Origin: JAICUY01 sp038250515
Lineage (GTDB): Bacteria > Chloroflexota > Limnocylindria > QHBO01
Direction of reading: 5' to 3'
Length of the DNA: 64,000 nucleotides
Assembly: GCA_038250515.1 (NCBI GenBank)
Contig: JBBSCG010000002.1
Span: 27,558-91,557, forward strand
Below, piece by piece: positions 33,800-41,811 of the stretch. A model generated the notes under the pieces. That model did not search any database, was not told the DNA's origin, and was given only the letters and a program-made list of their open reading frames with translations. How positions within the stretch are numbered: the first letter of the stretch is position 1; each line of letters begins with the position of its first letter. Both the position numbers and the translations under genes were made by a program.

Positions 33800-33816
33800 G
33801 GCGCCAGGCGTAGAGT
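33788..33816 (+). promoter_or_regulatory. Consensus sigma-70 promoter of the two small genes
   Basis: TTGACA (33788-33793), a 17-base spacer, and TAGAGT (33811-33816) form one of the two clearest promoters in the window. The -35 overlaps operator copy 1. The transcript would start near 33823 and read the two small genes up to the terminator at 34183. Confidence 0.75.
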
Positions 33817-33822
33817 CTGCAT

Positions 33823-33852
33823 GTAACCGCTTAACAGGTGGATACAAGTTAC
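33823..33852. promoter_or_regulatory. Inverted repeat operator candidate, copy 2
   Basis: GTAAC (33823-33827) and GTTAC (33848-33852) repeat the copy 1 geometry exactly: 20-base spacing, GTAACC on the left and ACAAGTTAC on the right, 53 bases downstream. It covers the expected transcription start of the small-gene promoter. Confidence 0.6.
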
Positions 33853-33879
33853 TAGAGCGTCGCGAGGAGGTCGAGTCCC

Positions 33880-33990
33880 ATGTCGTTGCTTCTGATCCTC
33901 GGGATCATCTTTGCGCTCGGCGTTGCCGGCGCGCTCCTTGGCTGCGACAGCCGGCCCGGGGCCGCTGACGGACAGCGTCTCAACATCTGA
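33880..33990 (+). CDS. 36-residue single-span membrane peptide
   Basis: The peptide opens MSLLLILGIIFALGVAGALL, a hydrophobic helix, and continues GCDSRPGAADGQRLNI. The Cys after the helix (LLGC) resembles a lipobox, though LLGC here is followed by Asp. GAGGAGG lies about 11 bases before the ATG. It is the first gene after the consensus promoter and is divergent from the CGNR regulator. The family was not recognised. The promoter, ribosome-binding site and terminator make it likely real despite its size. Confidence 0.65.
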   Translation: MSLLLILGIIFALGVAGALLGCDSRPGAADGQRLNI

Positions 33991-34009
33991 ACCTTTCTAG
34001 GAGGCAAGC

Positions 34010-34165
34010 ATGTCCAGCTACTGGGAGATGCAAGCCGAGCTGCGTCAGCAGGAGCTGCTCGATGATGCGAAATCGCGTCGCATCTCGCTGGTTCCCAGGC
34101 GCCGGCGACGAGGCAGGATCTTCAACCTGACTCTGCCGCGTGTCCGACGCAGCCGGGCTCGCTAG
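34010..34165 (+). CDS. 51-residue basic peptide
   Basis: MSSYWEMQAELRQQELLDDA is an amphipathic helix. A strongly basic part follows (KSRRISLVPRRRRRGRIF) and then NLTLPRVRRSRAR. AGGAGG at 33999-34004 precedes the ATG by 5 bases, a good ribosome-binding site. Tiny proteins with a similar W/M...RQQELL.DA pattern occur in Actinobacteria, but no function is known to me. Net charge suggests binding to nucleic acid or membrane. It ends 17 bases before an intrinsic terminator. Confidence 0.65.
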   Translation: MSSYWEMQAELRQQELLDDAKSRRISLVPRRRRRGRIFNLTLPRVRRSRAR

Positions 34166-34182
34166 CTCCACTACATCGACCG

Positions 34183-34214
34183 AAACAGCCCGCTCCATCC
34201 GGAGCGGGCTGTTT
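34183..34214 (+). terminator. Strong intrinsic terminator
   Basis: AAACAGCCCGCTCC and GGAGCGGGCTGTTT form a perfect 14-bp stem with the 4-base loop ATCC. The right arm ends in TTT. It closes the two-small-gene transcript just before polX. The A-rich left foot would let it work on the other strand as well. Confidence 0.9.
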
Positions 34215-34220
34215 GGCTTC

Positions 34221-34226
34221 TAGAAT
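34221..34226 (+). promoter_or_regulatory. Candidate leaderless -10 element of polX
   Basis: TAGAAT ends 6 bases before ATG 34233, without a Shine-Dalgarno sequence, directly after the terminator. Confidence 0.5.
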
Positions 34227-34232
34227 GGCTTG

Positions 34233-35987
34233 ATGCCTCGACCACGTTCCGCGCCACGCAGCAGCGACGAGGGCGTGATGAGCAATGCCGATCTCGCGCG
34301 GATCTTCGGCGAGATCGCCGACATGCTCGAGATCCTCGGCGAGGTCGTCTACAAGTCGGTGGCGTATCGCCGGGTGGCGGATGCGGTGGAGCGCTATCCC
34401 GACGATGTCGCGGCGCTCTTCCGGCGCGGCGTGCCGCCCAAGCTTTCGGGCGCCGGTCCGGCACTCACCGCCAAGCTCGCCGAGCTGGCCGCGACGGGCG
34501 GCCTCGAGTATCACCAGCGCCTGCGCGCGCAGGTCCCCGATGGGTTGCTCGACATGCTGCGCATCTCCGGCGTCGGCCCGCGCACCGTGAAGCTGCTGCA
34601 CGGCGAGCTGGGCATCGACTCGATCGAGGCGCTGCGCGCCGCCGCAGAGCTTGGCTCGCTGCGCAACATCAAGGGCCTCTCCGCCAAGACCGAGGAGAAC
34701 ATCCTGGCGGGGATCGCGCGGGTCGAGCAGCGCAGCACCCGCCTGCTGCTGCACGACGCCGACGAGCTGATGAGCCGCCTCGTCGCCCTCCTGGCACAGA
34801 CTCCCGGAGTGGTGCAGATCCAGGCGGCCGGCTCGCTGCGGCGCCGGCGTTCAACGATCGGCGACCTCGACCTGCTCGCCGCCGTCACCGATCCGCCAGC
34901 GCTGATCGCCGCGCTTGACGGCCTGCCCGAGATAGACCACATCGTCTCGGCCGGCACGGACAAGTCGAGCATCGTGCTGCGTGACGGACCACAGGTCGAC
35001 CTGATGGTCTGCCCGCCGGCGGCGTGGGGCACGCACCTCGTTCATTTCACCGGGAGCAAGGAGCATAACGTCGCCCTCCGCGGCCGGGCGCTGGCGCGAG
35101 GGTGGTCACTGTCGGAGAAGGGCTTCAAGGTGGTCGACGACGGTCGATTGCTGCTGGCTGCGACCGAAGAGGAGGTCTATGCCCGGCTCGATCTCGCATG
35201 GGTGCCGCCGGAGCTGCGCGAGGACGGCGGTGAGATCCAGGCCGCCGCCAGCGGAACGCTGCCACAGCTCGTCACGCTCGACGACGTCCGCGGCGATACG
35301 CATACCCATTCTGATTGGACCGACGGCGTGGACGGCGTCGAGACCATGGCCCGCGCGGCGCAAAGCCTCGGACGCGAATGGATGGTGCTTACCGACCACT
35401 CCCCGTCGCTCGGGATCGCACGTGGTCTCGCGCCAGAACGGGTGGCGCAGCAGCGCGATCTCATCGGCCGCCTGAATGTGGAGATGGCGCCATTTCGGAT
35501 CCTGCACGGCACCGAGATGGAGATTCGCTCCGACGGCTCGCTGGACTATCCCGATGAGCTGCTGCGCACCTTCGACGTCGTCGTGGCAAGCCTCCATACC
35601 GGGCGTGGACAATCGACGGAGCAGCTCACCCGGCGGGCCCTGTCGGCCATCGGCAACCCGCACGTCGACATCCTGGCGCATCCCACCGGCCGGATCGTCA
35701 ATCGCCGCGAGGCGATGGTCCTCGATTGGCCGCGCGTCTTCGAGGCCGCCGCCGCGACGGGTACGATCCTCGAGATGAACGGCAGCCCCCGGCTTGACCT
35801 CGATGATGCGCTCGCTCGCGCCGCGGGCGTGGCGGGCGTTCGGCTGACCGTGGCCAGCGATGCGCATCGGACCGAGGAGCTCGGACAGCTGCGCTATGCG
35901 GTGTCGATGGCGCGCCGCGCCTGGCTCGGCGCCGATCAGATCGTCGCGACCCGATCGGCGGACGCGCTGCTTGAGCTCGTCAGATGA
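34233..35987 (+). CDS. polX: PolX-type DNA polymerase / PHP 3'-5' exonuclease
   Basis: This X-family polymerase is used in gap filling and repair. The helix-hairpin-helix lyase-like part is about 10-160 (RISGVGPRTVKLL near 110). The polymerase site has SLRRRRSTIGDLDLL, with two aspartates near 211-213, and VDLMV near 255. The C-terminal PHP phosphoesterase has DTHTHSDWTDG near 353, LTDHSPS near 388, HGTEMEI near 426, HPTGR and SDAHRTEE. The 584-residue length is typical. The next gene overlaps by ATGA. Confidence 0.95.
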   Translation: MPRPRSAPRSSDEGVMSNADLARIFGEIADMLEILGEVVYKSVAYRRVADAVERYPDDVAALFRRGVPPKLSGAGPALTAKLAELAATGGLEYHQRLRAQVPDGLLDMLRISGVGPRTVKLLHGELGIDSIEALRAAAELGSLRNIKGLSAKTEENILAGIARVEQRSTRLLLHDADELMSRLVALLAQTPGVVQIQAAGSLRRRRSTIGDLDLLAAVTDPPALIAALDGLPEIDHIVSAGTDKSSIVLRDGPQVDLMVCPPAAWGTHLVHFTGSKEHNVALRGRALARGWSLSEKGFKVVDDGRLLLAATEEEVYARLDLAWVPPELREDGGEIQAAASGTLPQLVTLDDVRGDTHTHSDWTDGVDGVETMARAAQSLGREWMVLTDHSPSLGIARGLAPERVAQQRDLIGRLNVEMAPFRILHGTEMEIRSDGSLDYPDELLRTFDVVVASLHTGRGQSTEQLTRRALSAIGNPHVDILAHPTGRIVNRREAMVLDWPRVFEAAAATGTILEMNGSPRLDLDDALARAAGVAGVRLTVASDAHRTEELGQLRYAVSMARRAWLGADQIVATRSADALLELVR

Positions 35988-36763
35988 TGGTACGCATGCT
36001 GCGCGGCGGACGGGCCAGCCAGGTGCTCGCTCGCATCGACCGATTCGAGTTGGTTGGTCTGTCGGTCCTGCTTGCGGTGCTGTGCGCGGTCGGCTGGCTG
36101 GTGAGCCCCTTCTGGCTGGCGGTCACGGTCGCGGTGCAGCTGGCCACGGCTGGCGCGGGGGCGGTGCGCTTGATCGGTCCCGCTCGGCCAGGGCTCGGCT
36201 TTGCGCGGTACGCCACGCCTGCCATGGCGGCCGTATCGCTGACGTTGTTCGGCCGGCTCATTCCGGGCGGAACGGCGCTCCTCTTGACGCCGGTCGCCGC
36301 GGTCCTGTTGTGGTCGGTCCTGTGGCTGGAGCTGCGCGCGTCGCGTGGCGTCGGTGCGCGATGGATGCTCGACCTCGCCCAGGTTGGCATCCTGTTCCTG
36401 GCCGCATCGGGGATCTGGCACCTGTTCGGCAGTGACGCATGGCCGCCTCCACTCGTGCTCATCATGCTGCTCGCCTTCGTGTTGGCGCTGCGCGCCGCCG
36501 AAGGTCGCGGCCGCACAGGCATCGAGGCCGTGGGCCAGGCCAGTTTGCACGTGCTCGCGACCGGACAGATTGGAGCAGCGCTGATCCTGCTGCATCTCCC
36601 CGGCGTGGTAGGTCCGGCCGTGGTCGCCGCCGTCTTCCACGCGTGGGGCGGCGCGCTCGAGTCATTCGAGGAAGGTGCTTCGTTGCGCGGGATTGCGTTC
36701 GAGTTCGGGTCGCTCGGCGTTCTCGGCGTCGTCGTGGCATTCCTCCTGCATCAGGCCGCCTAG
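35984..36763 (+). CDS. Hypothetical multi-span membrane protein
   Basis: The 259-residue protein is not recognised. About seven or eight hydrophobic segments are visible, for example LVGLSVLLAVLCAVGWLV, PFWLAVTVAVQLATAGAGAV, LLLTPVAAVLLWSVLWLEL, VLIMLLAFVLALRA and GVLGVVVAFLLH. No catalytic motif was found. The start ATGATGG overlaps the polX stop, so it is coupled to the repair polymerase, with no evident functional link. Confidence 0.7.
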   Translation: MMVRMLRGGRASQVLARIDRFELVGLSVLLAVLCAVGWLVSPFWLAVTVAVQLATAGAGAVRLIGPARPGLGFARYATPAMAAVSLTLFGRLIPGGTALLLTPVAAVLLWSVLWLELRASRGVGARWMLDLAQVGILFLAASGIWHLFGSDAWPPPLVLIMLLAFVLALRAAEGRGRTGIEAVGQASLHVLATGQIGAALILLHLPGVVGPAVVAAVFHAWGGALESFEEGASLRGIAFEFGSLGVLGVVVAFLLHQAA

Positions 36764-36805
36764 CCGTCCACGCAGCGCGCGGGCATCACCTCTGCGGCGG
36801 TCGCG

Positions 36806-36834
36806 TTGACACCGTGCAGGCCCGGTGCTACAAC
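36806..36834 (+). promoter_or_regulatory. Consensus sigma-70 promoter of the TPR/methylase-like operon
   Basis: TTGACA (36806-36811), a 17-base spacer and TACAAC (36829-36834) form a near-consensus promoter. The expected start is near 36841, giving a leader of about 70 bases before ATG 36911. GGAG near 36894 is a possible ribosome-binding site. Confidence 0.7.
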
Positions 36835-36910
36835 AACGCTCGCTTCGCCCGGTTCGCCGCGCCAAGGGCATTCCTGTGAGTAACCCACCGACTGGAGACG
36901 TCAGATACCG

Positions 36911-37765
36911 ATGACGCTCAGTGAGATCGACACCATCAACCGTCAGCGTCGCCAACTGGGCGAAGCCGCGATCGGCCATGCCACCCGTGGCGACTGGGAG
37001 GCGGCCGTTGACGCCAATCGCGAGCTCCTGGAGCTCGGGCCGGATACCGATGCGTACAACCGGCTGGGCAAGGCCTTGGCCGAGCTCGGACGGGACGAGG
37101 AGGCGCTGGAAACCTACGAGCAGGCGCTCGCCCGTGACGGCACCAACCGCATCGCCGAGCGCAACGTCGATCGGCTGCGCGTCGTGGTCGCGAGTCTCTC
37201 CGGAACAGCGCGTAACGGCGGACGCCGCCAGAAGGCCAGGAATGCTAAGCCGGAGAAGGCTTCCGCCGCCCACTTCATCGAGGAGATGGGCAAGACCGGC
37301 CATGCCCGGCTGGTCAACGTCGCGGCGCCTCGCGTGCTTGCGCCGCTGTCGCCCGGTGACGCGGTGCAGCTCGAGGTCGATGGCGACCAGTTGGCTGCAC
37401 GCGTCGGCGATGCGGAGCTCGGGCAGGTCGAGCCGCGTGTCGGTGTGCGCCTGGTCAAGCTCATCGCCGGCGGCAACCGCTACGAAGCTGCGATCACGGT
37501 TCTGCAGAGCGACGACGCGCGCATCATCATTCGCGAAGTCTTCGGTCATGCAGCGAACTTCGGGAAGGTTTCCTTCCCGGGAACGACCGCGCCTCGCCCG
37601 GGTGACGTTCGGCCGTACATGAAAGGCACCGCCGTCCGCTACGATGACGACGAGGAGAGCGAAGAGCCCGACGAAGAGTCCGAGGAGGTCGAGGAGCTCG
37701 ACACCACGCTTCCGGAATTCTCAGCCGAGCCCGAGCTCGAGGAAGAGCTGCTCGAAGAATCGTAG
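36911..37765 (+). CDS. TPR protein with acidic C-terminal tail
   Basis: The 284-residue protein has N-terminal tetratricopeptide helices (ATRGDWEAAVDANRELLEL, then DAYNRLGKALAELGRDEEA and LETYEQALARDG, residues about 24-82). A basic linker (RNGGRRQKARNAKPEK) leads to a beta-rich middle domain (about 108-210: GHARLVNVAAPRVLAPLSPG) and a strongly acidic tail of about 50 residues (YDDDEESEEPDEESEEVEE). The acidic tail looks like a DNA mimic or a partner-binding element. It is led by its own promoter and sits 6 bases before the 937-residue methylase-like gene, so the two likely act together. Confidence 0.75.
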   Translation: MTLSEIDTINRQRRQLGEAAIGHATRGDWEAAVDANRELLELGPDTDAYNRLGKALAELGRDEEALETYEQALARDGTNRIAERNVDRLRVVVASLSGTARNGGRRQKARNAKPEKASAAHFIEEMGKTGHARLVNVAAPRVLAPLSPGDAVQLEVDGDQLAARVGDAELGQVEPRVGVRLVKLIAGGNRYEAAITVLQSDDARIIIREVFGHAANFGKVSFPGTTAPRPGDVRPYMKGTAVRYDDDEESEEPDEESEEVEELDTTLPEFSAEPELEEELLEES

Positions 37766-37771
37766 GAGCCG

Positions 37772-40585
37772 ATGCGCGAGGCTGATCGGAACCGACTGGA
37801 CCATGTCGTTCTTCCTCGCCGCCTCCCGGGCCTCGCGCTGCTCGAGCGCTACTTTCCGTCACCGGCAGACAACCTGCTCGATGCCGAGCTGAGCGCATTT
37901 GCCCGCCCCGGCGACACCGTGCTGGATCCGTGGGCCGGTACCGGCTGGACGGCGCGTCGGGCGACGGCCCACTCGATGCGCGCGGTGGCGGCCGATCCGA
38001 GCCCGTTCGCGCAGCTGGCCGCCCAGGCTTTCCTGCTCGCGCCTGACCCCGGCGCGATCGACGCGGCATTCGCCCAGCTGGCAGGGTCACGCCGTGTGGA
38101 CGTGCCGCTCAAGCAGCATATCGAGGAGCTGTACGCCACGCGCTGCGCGACCTGCCGGCGGCCCGTCGTGGGCGACCAGTTCATCTGGCCGCGTGATGCG
38201 GATGCGCCCGGTCGTAAGATCTATCGCTGCACGAACTGCGAGATCGGCGTCGGCCGGGGTGATGAGCGAGTTGCCCCGGTCGATGCCGGGGACCTCGCGA
38301 AGCTGGGTATCGACCGTCCGGCCGACGCAGGCGACGAGCCGATCACTGATCCATCGGCCGATGCCGATGACGATCTGCCGCCGGCCCCCACTGGACTCAC
38401 GGCGCAGTCCGTCCCCGGCGGGCGCGACGCAACGTTGGGTGAGCCAGGTGGTCCACCGCCGCCCACGATGGCACGTCCCGACCCGCCACTGCGAGGGGGG
38501 CCCGACGCAGGACCGCGCTGGGCCTCCACCGTGCGCCCCGAAGCGGTAACCGGCCCGACCGCTGACGTTCAGCACGGTCAGCACTATCAACAGCTGCGTG
38601 ACCGATTCCCGGTGCTGGACGGGCACGACGAACTGATCGACGAGCTGCTCGATCTGTACACGCCGCGCAACATCTACGCACTGCAGACGATCGCCAGCAA
38701 GATCGACGCCGAGTTTCGTTCGCAGCCGATGGCGGCCATCCTGCGCCTTGCCCTCGCCGCCTGCCTGCTGCCAGCCAGCCGCCTGAACGGCTATCCCGGG
38801 CGCGTGGCGTCGCTGCGCATCGCCAATGGACACGTGCGCCAGCCGGCCTCCCGCTACCAGCGTGAGGTGAACGTGTGGCAGCTGTTCGAGGCGGCAGTCG
38901 GCGACGTGCGTACTGCTCTGGGGGCGATCGCTGCTGATCGACGCCCCGCGCGCTTCGCGGCCGATTTCGCCGAGTTGGGCAGCGTCTCGGCAGCCAACGT
39001 ACTGTGGGTTCGCTGCCGGCCGGCGGTGGTCCGCCAGTATCTGCCGCTCGAGAGCATCGACCTGGTGCTCGGCTCGGTCGGCGCTCCGGCCAGCGTCGAC
39101 GAGCTGAGCTTCGAGTACCTGGCCACGGCCTGGCTGATGGGGCGCGAGGCGGCCGAGACGCTGCGGCTCGAGCCGTTGTTCGGCGCTCCCATCGGTCGCA
39201 CCGAGGGAGCTGAGGCGGCCGCACTGCGACACGCTCTCTCCTCAGCCGCCGGGGTGCTGAAGCCGGACGGCTGGTTCAATGTGCTGCTCGATGGCGATGA
39301 CGCGGACCGCATGTCGAGCGTGGCCGTTGCGGGCGCCGCGGCCGGCCTGGAGCTCGTGGATGTCATCGTCCGCGAATCGCGTAGATCGGGGGACGGCGTC
39401 TCAATTCACTTCCGCAAGCCGTCGGCAGAGGATCGGCTGCGCGACGCGGTGCAGCCCCGACCGCTGCGACTGGGCGCGAAGGGGGAACGGCTGACCTATC
39501 CGGAGCTTGCTGCGGCCATGGAGGCGGCGCTGCTCGGCCTGCTGCGCGACCGCGGCGAGCCGGCCGGGCTGAGCCGGCTGGCGGCAGCGGTCCTTCTCGA
39601 GATGCAGCGCACCGGCCTGCTGCGCCGCGTCGCCGTGCTGCGAGGCCGCACCGAGCAGTCGAGCGACGAGCAGCCGGCCGACACGGATGAGCGTCTCGAG
39701 TGCGGCGGACCAGCCCTGCTCTCGATGCTGCTGCGCGAGGAGCTGTGGCGCGAGGACCACCCCTCGCTGCTGCGGATGGGCGACCCCGAGCGGCCGTTAT
39801 GGTGGCTGCGCGAACCCGAGCTCGCCGAGTCGCCGCTGGCCGACCGGGTCGAGTGGGCAACCTTCTCGATCCTCTCGACGGCGGGAAGGCTTGACGAGGC
39901 GGCCTTCCTGGATCGCATCTACGCGCTCTTCCCCGGGCTGGCCGCGCCGGACGAGGAGCTGGTGCGCGCGTGCCTCGGCGCGTACGCGACGGTCACCGAG
40001 CGCGGGCAGCTGCGCACCGAAGACGAACTGTCGCGGCGTCTCGATGAGCACGGCCGCGTGATCGCCACACTGGCCGACTACGGGCATCGGCTCGGGCTGC
40101 GGGTCTGGATCAGCAAACGCGAGCAGTCGCGAGTGTTGGACGGCGGCGTGCTCGGCGATCGGCTGCTCGACGAGGAGCGTCGGGCGTACCTGCCGCTCGT
40201 GCTGCGCGCCCCAGCCGATGCCCTCGGTGCCGTTGACGCGATGTGGTATGTCCGCGGGCGGATGACCTTCCTGTTCGAGGTGGAGTGGACCGCGATGGTC
40301 GGCGAGGCGGTGCTGCGACGAGGGCGGCAGATCCCGGCCGGCGAGCAGCAGGCGAGGTTCCTGGTGATCCCTGCCGAGCGTGGCGAGCTGCTGCGGCTCA
40401 AGCTCGAGCGCTCGCCGTGGCTGCGCGCCGAGATGGAACGCCAGAACTGGCATGTCCTGAAGTGGCAGCACCTCGATGCGCTTGCCGGCCGCGAGGGCGC
40501 CAGCCTCGACTGGCTGGAGCCGGTGCTCGGCCTCGATCCGCTGATCGAGCGCGGCGGCGAGCAATTGACGATCTTTGGCGAATAG
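37772..40585 (+). CDS. Degenerate DNA-methylase / Zn-ribbon / PD-(D/E)XK-like fusion protein
   Basis: The 937-residue protein has an N-terminal SAM-binding motif LDPWAGTGWTARRA (about 51-64) like DPFxGxG of DNA N4/N6 methylases. A Zn-ribbon follows (C125, C128, C153, C156), then a Pro/Gly/Asp-rich linker (about 185-262). The region where DUF1156-like methylases carry DPPY/SPPY reads DLVLGSVGAPASVDELSFEY (430-449), so the catalytic motif appears lost. Residues about 570-800 are helical and winged-helix-like. The C-terminal AVDAMWYVRGRMTFLFEVEW (820-839) with D822, E836 and E838 resembles a PD-(D/E)XK variant, followed by FLVIPAERGELLRLKLERS. GGAG precedes the ATG. A sensor or restriction-like role with the TPR partner is inference. 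Confidence 0.75.
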   Translation: MREADRNRLDHVVLPRRLPGLALLERYFPSPADNLLDAELSAFARPGDTVLDPWAGTGWTARRATAHSMRAVAADPSPFAQLAAQAFLLAPDPGAIDAAFAQLAGSRRVDVPLKQHIEELYATRCATCRRPVVGDQFIWPRDADAPGRKIYRCTNCEIGVGRGDERVAPVDAGDLAKLGIDRPADAGDEPITDPSADADDDLPPAPTGLTAQSVPGGRDATLGEPGGPPPPTMARPDPPLRGGPDAGPRWASTVRPEAVTGPTADVQHGQHYQQLRDRFPVLDGHDELIDELLDLYTPRNIYALQTIASKIDAEFRSQPMAAILRLALAACLLPASRLNGYPGRVASLRIANGHVRQPASRYQREVNVWQLFEAAVGDVRTALGAIAADRRPARFAADFAELGSVSAANVLWVRCRPAVVRQYLPLESIDLVLGSVGAPASVDELSFEYLATAWLMGREAAETLRLEPLFGAPIGRTEGAEAAALRHALSSAAGVLKPDGWFNVLLDGDDADRMSSVAVAGAAAGLELVDVIVRESRRSGDGVSIHFRKPSAEDRLRDAVQPRPLRLGAKGERLTYPELAAAMEAALLGLLRDRGEPAGLSRLAAAVLLEMQRTGLLRRVAVLRGRTEQSSDEQPADTDERLECGGPALLSMLLREELWREDHPSLLRMGDPERPLWWLREPELAESPLADRVEWATFSILSTAGRLDEAAFLDRIYALFPGLAAPDEELVRACLGAYATVTERGQLRTEDELSRRLDEHGRVIATLADYGHRLGLRVWISKREQSRVLDGGVLGDRLLDEERRAYLPLVLRAPADALGAVDAMWYVRGRMTFLFEVEWTAMVGEAVLRRGRQIPAGEQQARFLVIPAERGELLRLKLERSPWLRAEMERQNWHVLKWQHLDALAGREGASLDWLEPVLGLDPLIERGGEQLTIFGE

Positions 40586-40632
40586 CGGGCAAGCGATCGG
40601 CCTCGACTTGACGCAAATCGCTACACTCCATC

Positions 40633-40667
40633 CGGGAGTGCTGTGGTTCCCCCCTACGGCACTCCCG
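40633..40667. terminator. Inverted repeat between convergent genes
   Basis: CGGGAGTGC (40633-40641) and GCACTCCCG (40659-40667) form a perfect 9-bp stem with a 17-base loop containing CCCCCC. It lies between the methylase-like gene and the convergent CsoR/RcnR gene and overlaps the last codons of the latter. It is a plausible shared terminator, with no long T-run. Confidence 0.45.
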
Positions 40668-40998
40668 CTTCGCCCTCAGTCGCGTCGGGTTCAGGCCGGA
40701 CTCGACGGCGCCCGACCGCCCGCCGCACGACCGTCATCACCTCGTCGACGTACGGTTGTCCCTGGCCCGTTTCAACGGCATGTACCAGGCAGCCCTCGAT
40801 GTGATCCTCGAGCAGCAGGAGGGCCACCTGGTCGGCCGCCGCGGTCAGTGCCTCGACCTGTTGCAGTACGTCCAGGCAGTACGCCTCTTCGGTGACGAGC
40901 CGCTGAATACCGCGGGCCTGGCCCTCGACCCGCTTCAGCCGGTTGACAAGCAGGCGTCGATCTTTGGAGTAGGCGTGGCGAAAGTGTGCTGGTTCCAT
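40654..40998 (-). CDS. CsoR/RcnR/FrmR-family transcriptional repressor
   Basis: The 114-residue all-helical repressor of the DUF156 family has VNRLKRVEGQARGIQRLV as the first helix and the ligand set of the family: Cys in EEAYCLDVLQQV (about 41), then His and Cys in LLEDHIEGCLVHA (about 66 and 70). This C-H-C pattern fits Cu(I) CsoR as well as other members, so the effector (Cu, Ni/Co or formaldehyde) is open. The start ATG coincides with the left arm of an RcnR-like operator, implying autoregulation. No metal efflux gene is adjacent. Confidence 0.9.
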   Translation of the reverse strand: MEPAHFRHAYSKDRRLLVNRLKRVEGQARGIQRLVTEEAYCLDVLQQVEALTAAADQVALLLLEDHIEGCLVHAVETGQGQPYVDEVMTVVRRAVGRRRVRPEPDATEGEAGVP

Positions 40999-41014
40999 AC
41001 TGCGGGTGAGTATG
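40996..41014. promoter_or_regulatory. RcnR-type operator overlapping the repressor start codon
   Basis: CATACT (40996-41001), a 7-base G-rich centre GCGGGTG, and AGTATG (41009-41014) form a perfect inverted repeat. The form TACT-N7(G-rich)-AGTA is that of RcnR/FrmR-class operators. The left arm is the start codon of the repressor on the minus strand. Confidence 0.7.
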
Positions 41015-41070
41015 TGGCGTCGTGTCGGCAGCGGTCAATCGGCGCCGCCGCCGCATCGGTCCATTCGCGG

Positions 41071-41076
41071 TAGCAT
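41071..41076 (+). promoter_or_regulatory. Candidate leaderless -10 element of the PIG-L gene
   Basis: TAGCAT ends 9 bases before ATG 41086, with no Shine-Dalgarno sequence. Confidence 0.45.
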
Positions 41077-41085
41077 GCCTTTCAT

Positions 41086-41811
41086 ATGAGTCCGATCGAG
41101 AAGCATGAGCTGATCAGCCCACTCGAGCGCGCGCTCGTGGTGATCAGCCATCCCGACGATGCCGAATTCGGCGCGGCCGCCACGATTGCAGCCCTGACGC
41201 GGGGTGGCGTGCGGGTCGATTACGTGCTGACCACCGATGGCGGCAAGGGCACCGACGATCCGGCGGTGACATCCGAGCAGCTCTCCGCCACGCGCATTGC
41301 CGAGCAGCGAGCGGCGGCCGACGTGCTCGGCGTGAGCGAGATCGTGCATCTGGGTTATCCGGACGGCTACCTCACGCCGTCGCTCGAGCTGCGCCGGGAC
41401 ATCAGTCGCCAGATCCGGCGCTTCCGTCCGGACCTGGTGCTGACCCAGAACCCGCAGCGTCGGCTGGACCACAATCCGTTCATCGGTCATCCCGATCACC
41501 TCGCGACCGGCGAGGCGACGCTCGCCTCGGTCTACCCCGCGGCCCGTGATCGGCTGAATTTTCCGGAGCTGGTCAACGAGGGCTACGAGCCGTGGAAGGT
41601 GCGCCAGGTACTGCTCTCGGGCGTCGAGGAGCCCAACCTGTGGGTCGACGTCGCCGACACCTTCGAGGTCGGGATCGAGGCGCTGCGTCGCCACGTGAGC
41701 CAGATCGGTGACCGTGACGTTGAGGACAGCGTCCGGGAGCGTGCGCAGCTGATGGGCGTTCCGCAGGGGATCGGCCTGGCGCAGGCGTTCCTCTCGATCA
41801 TCCTGGAATGA
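41086..41811 (+). CDS. PIG-L (LmbE-like) family deacetylase
   Basis: This zinc-dependent de-N-acetylase acts on sugar conjugates or thiols. The 241-residue protein has the zinc motif SHPDDAEFG (His22, Asp25) and the second histidine pair in GHPDHLA near 135. TTDGGKGTDD near 50 and HLGYPDGYL near 87 match family strands. It is related to MshB/Mca and BshB2 enzymes of low-molecular-weight thiols, but the substrate is not readable. It is coupled by ATGA to the ABC exporter gene. Confidence 0.88.
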   Translation: MSPIEKHELISPLERALVVISHPDDAEFGAAATIAALTRGGVRVDYVLTTDGGKGTDDPAVTSEQLSATRIAEQRAAADVLGVSEIVHLGYPDGYLTPSLELRRDISRQIRRFRPDLVLTQNPQRRLDHNPFIGHPDHLATGEATLASVYPAARDRLNFPELVNEGYEPWKVRQVLLSGVEEPNLWVDVADTFEVGIEALRRHVSQIGDRDVEDSVRERAQLMGVPQGIGLAQAFLSIILE

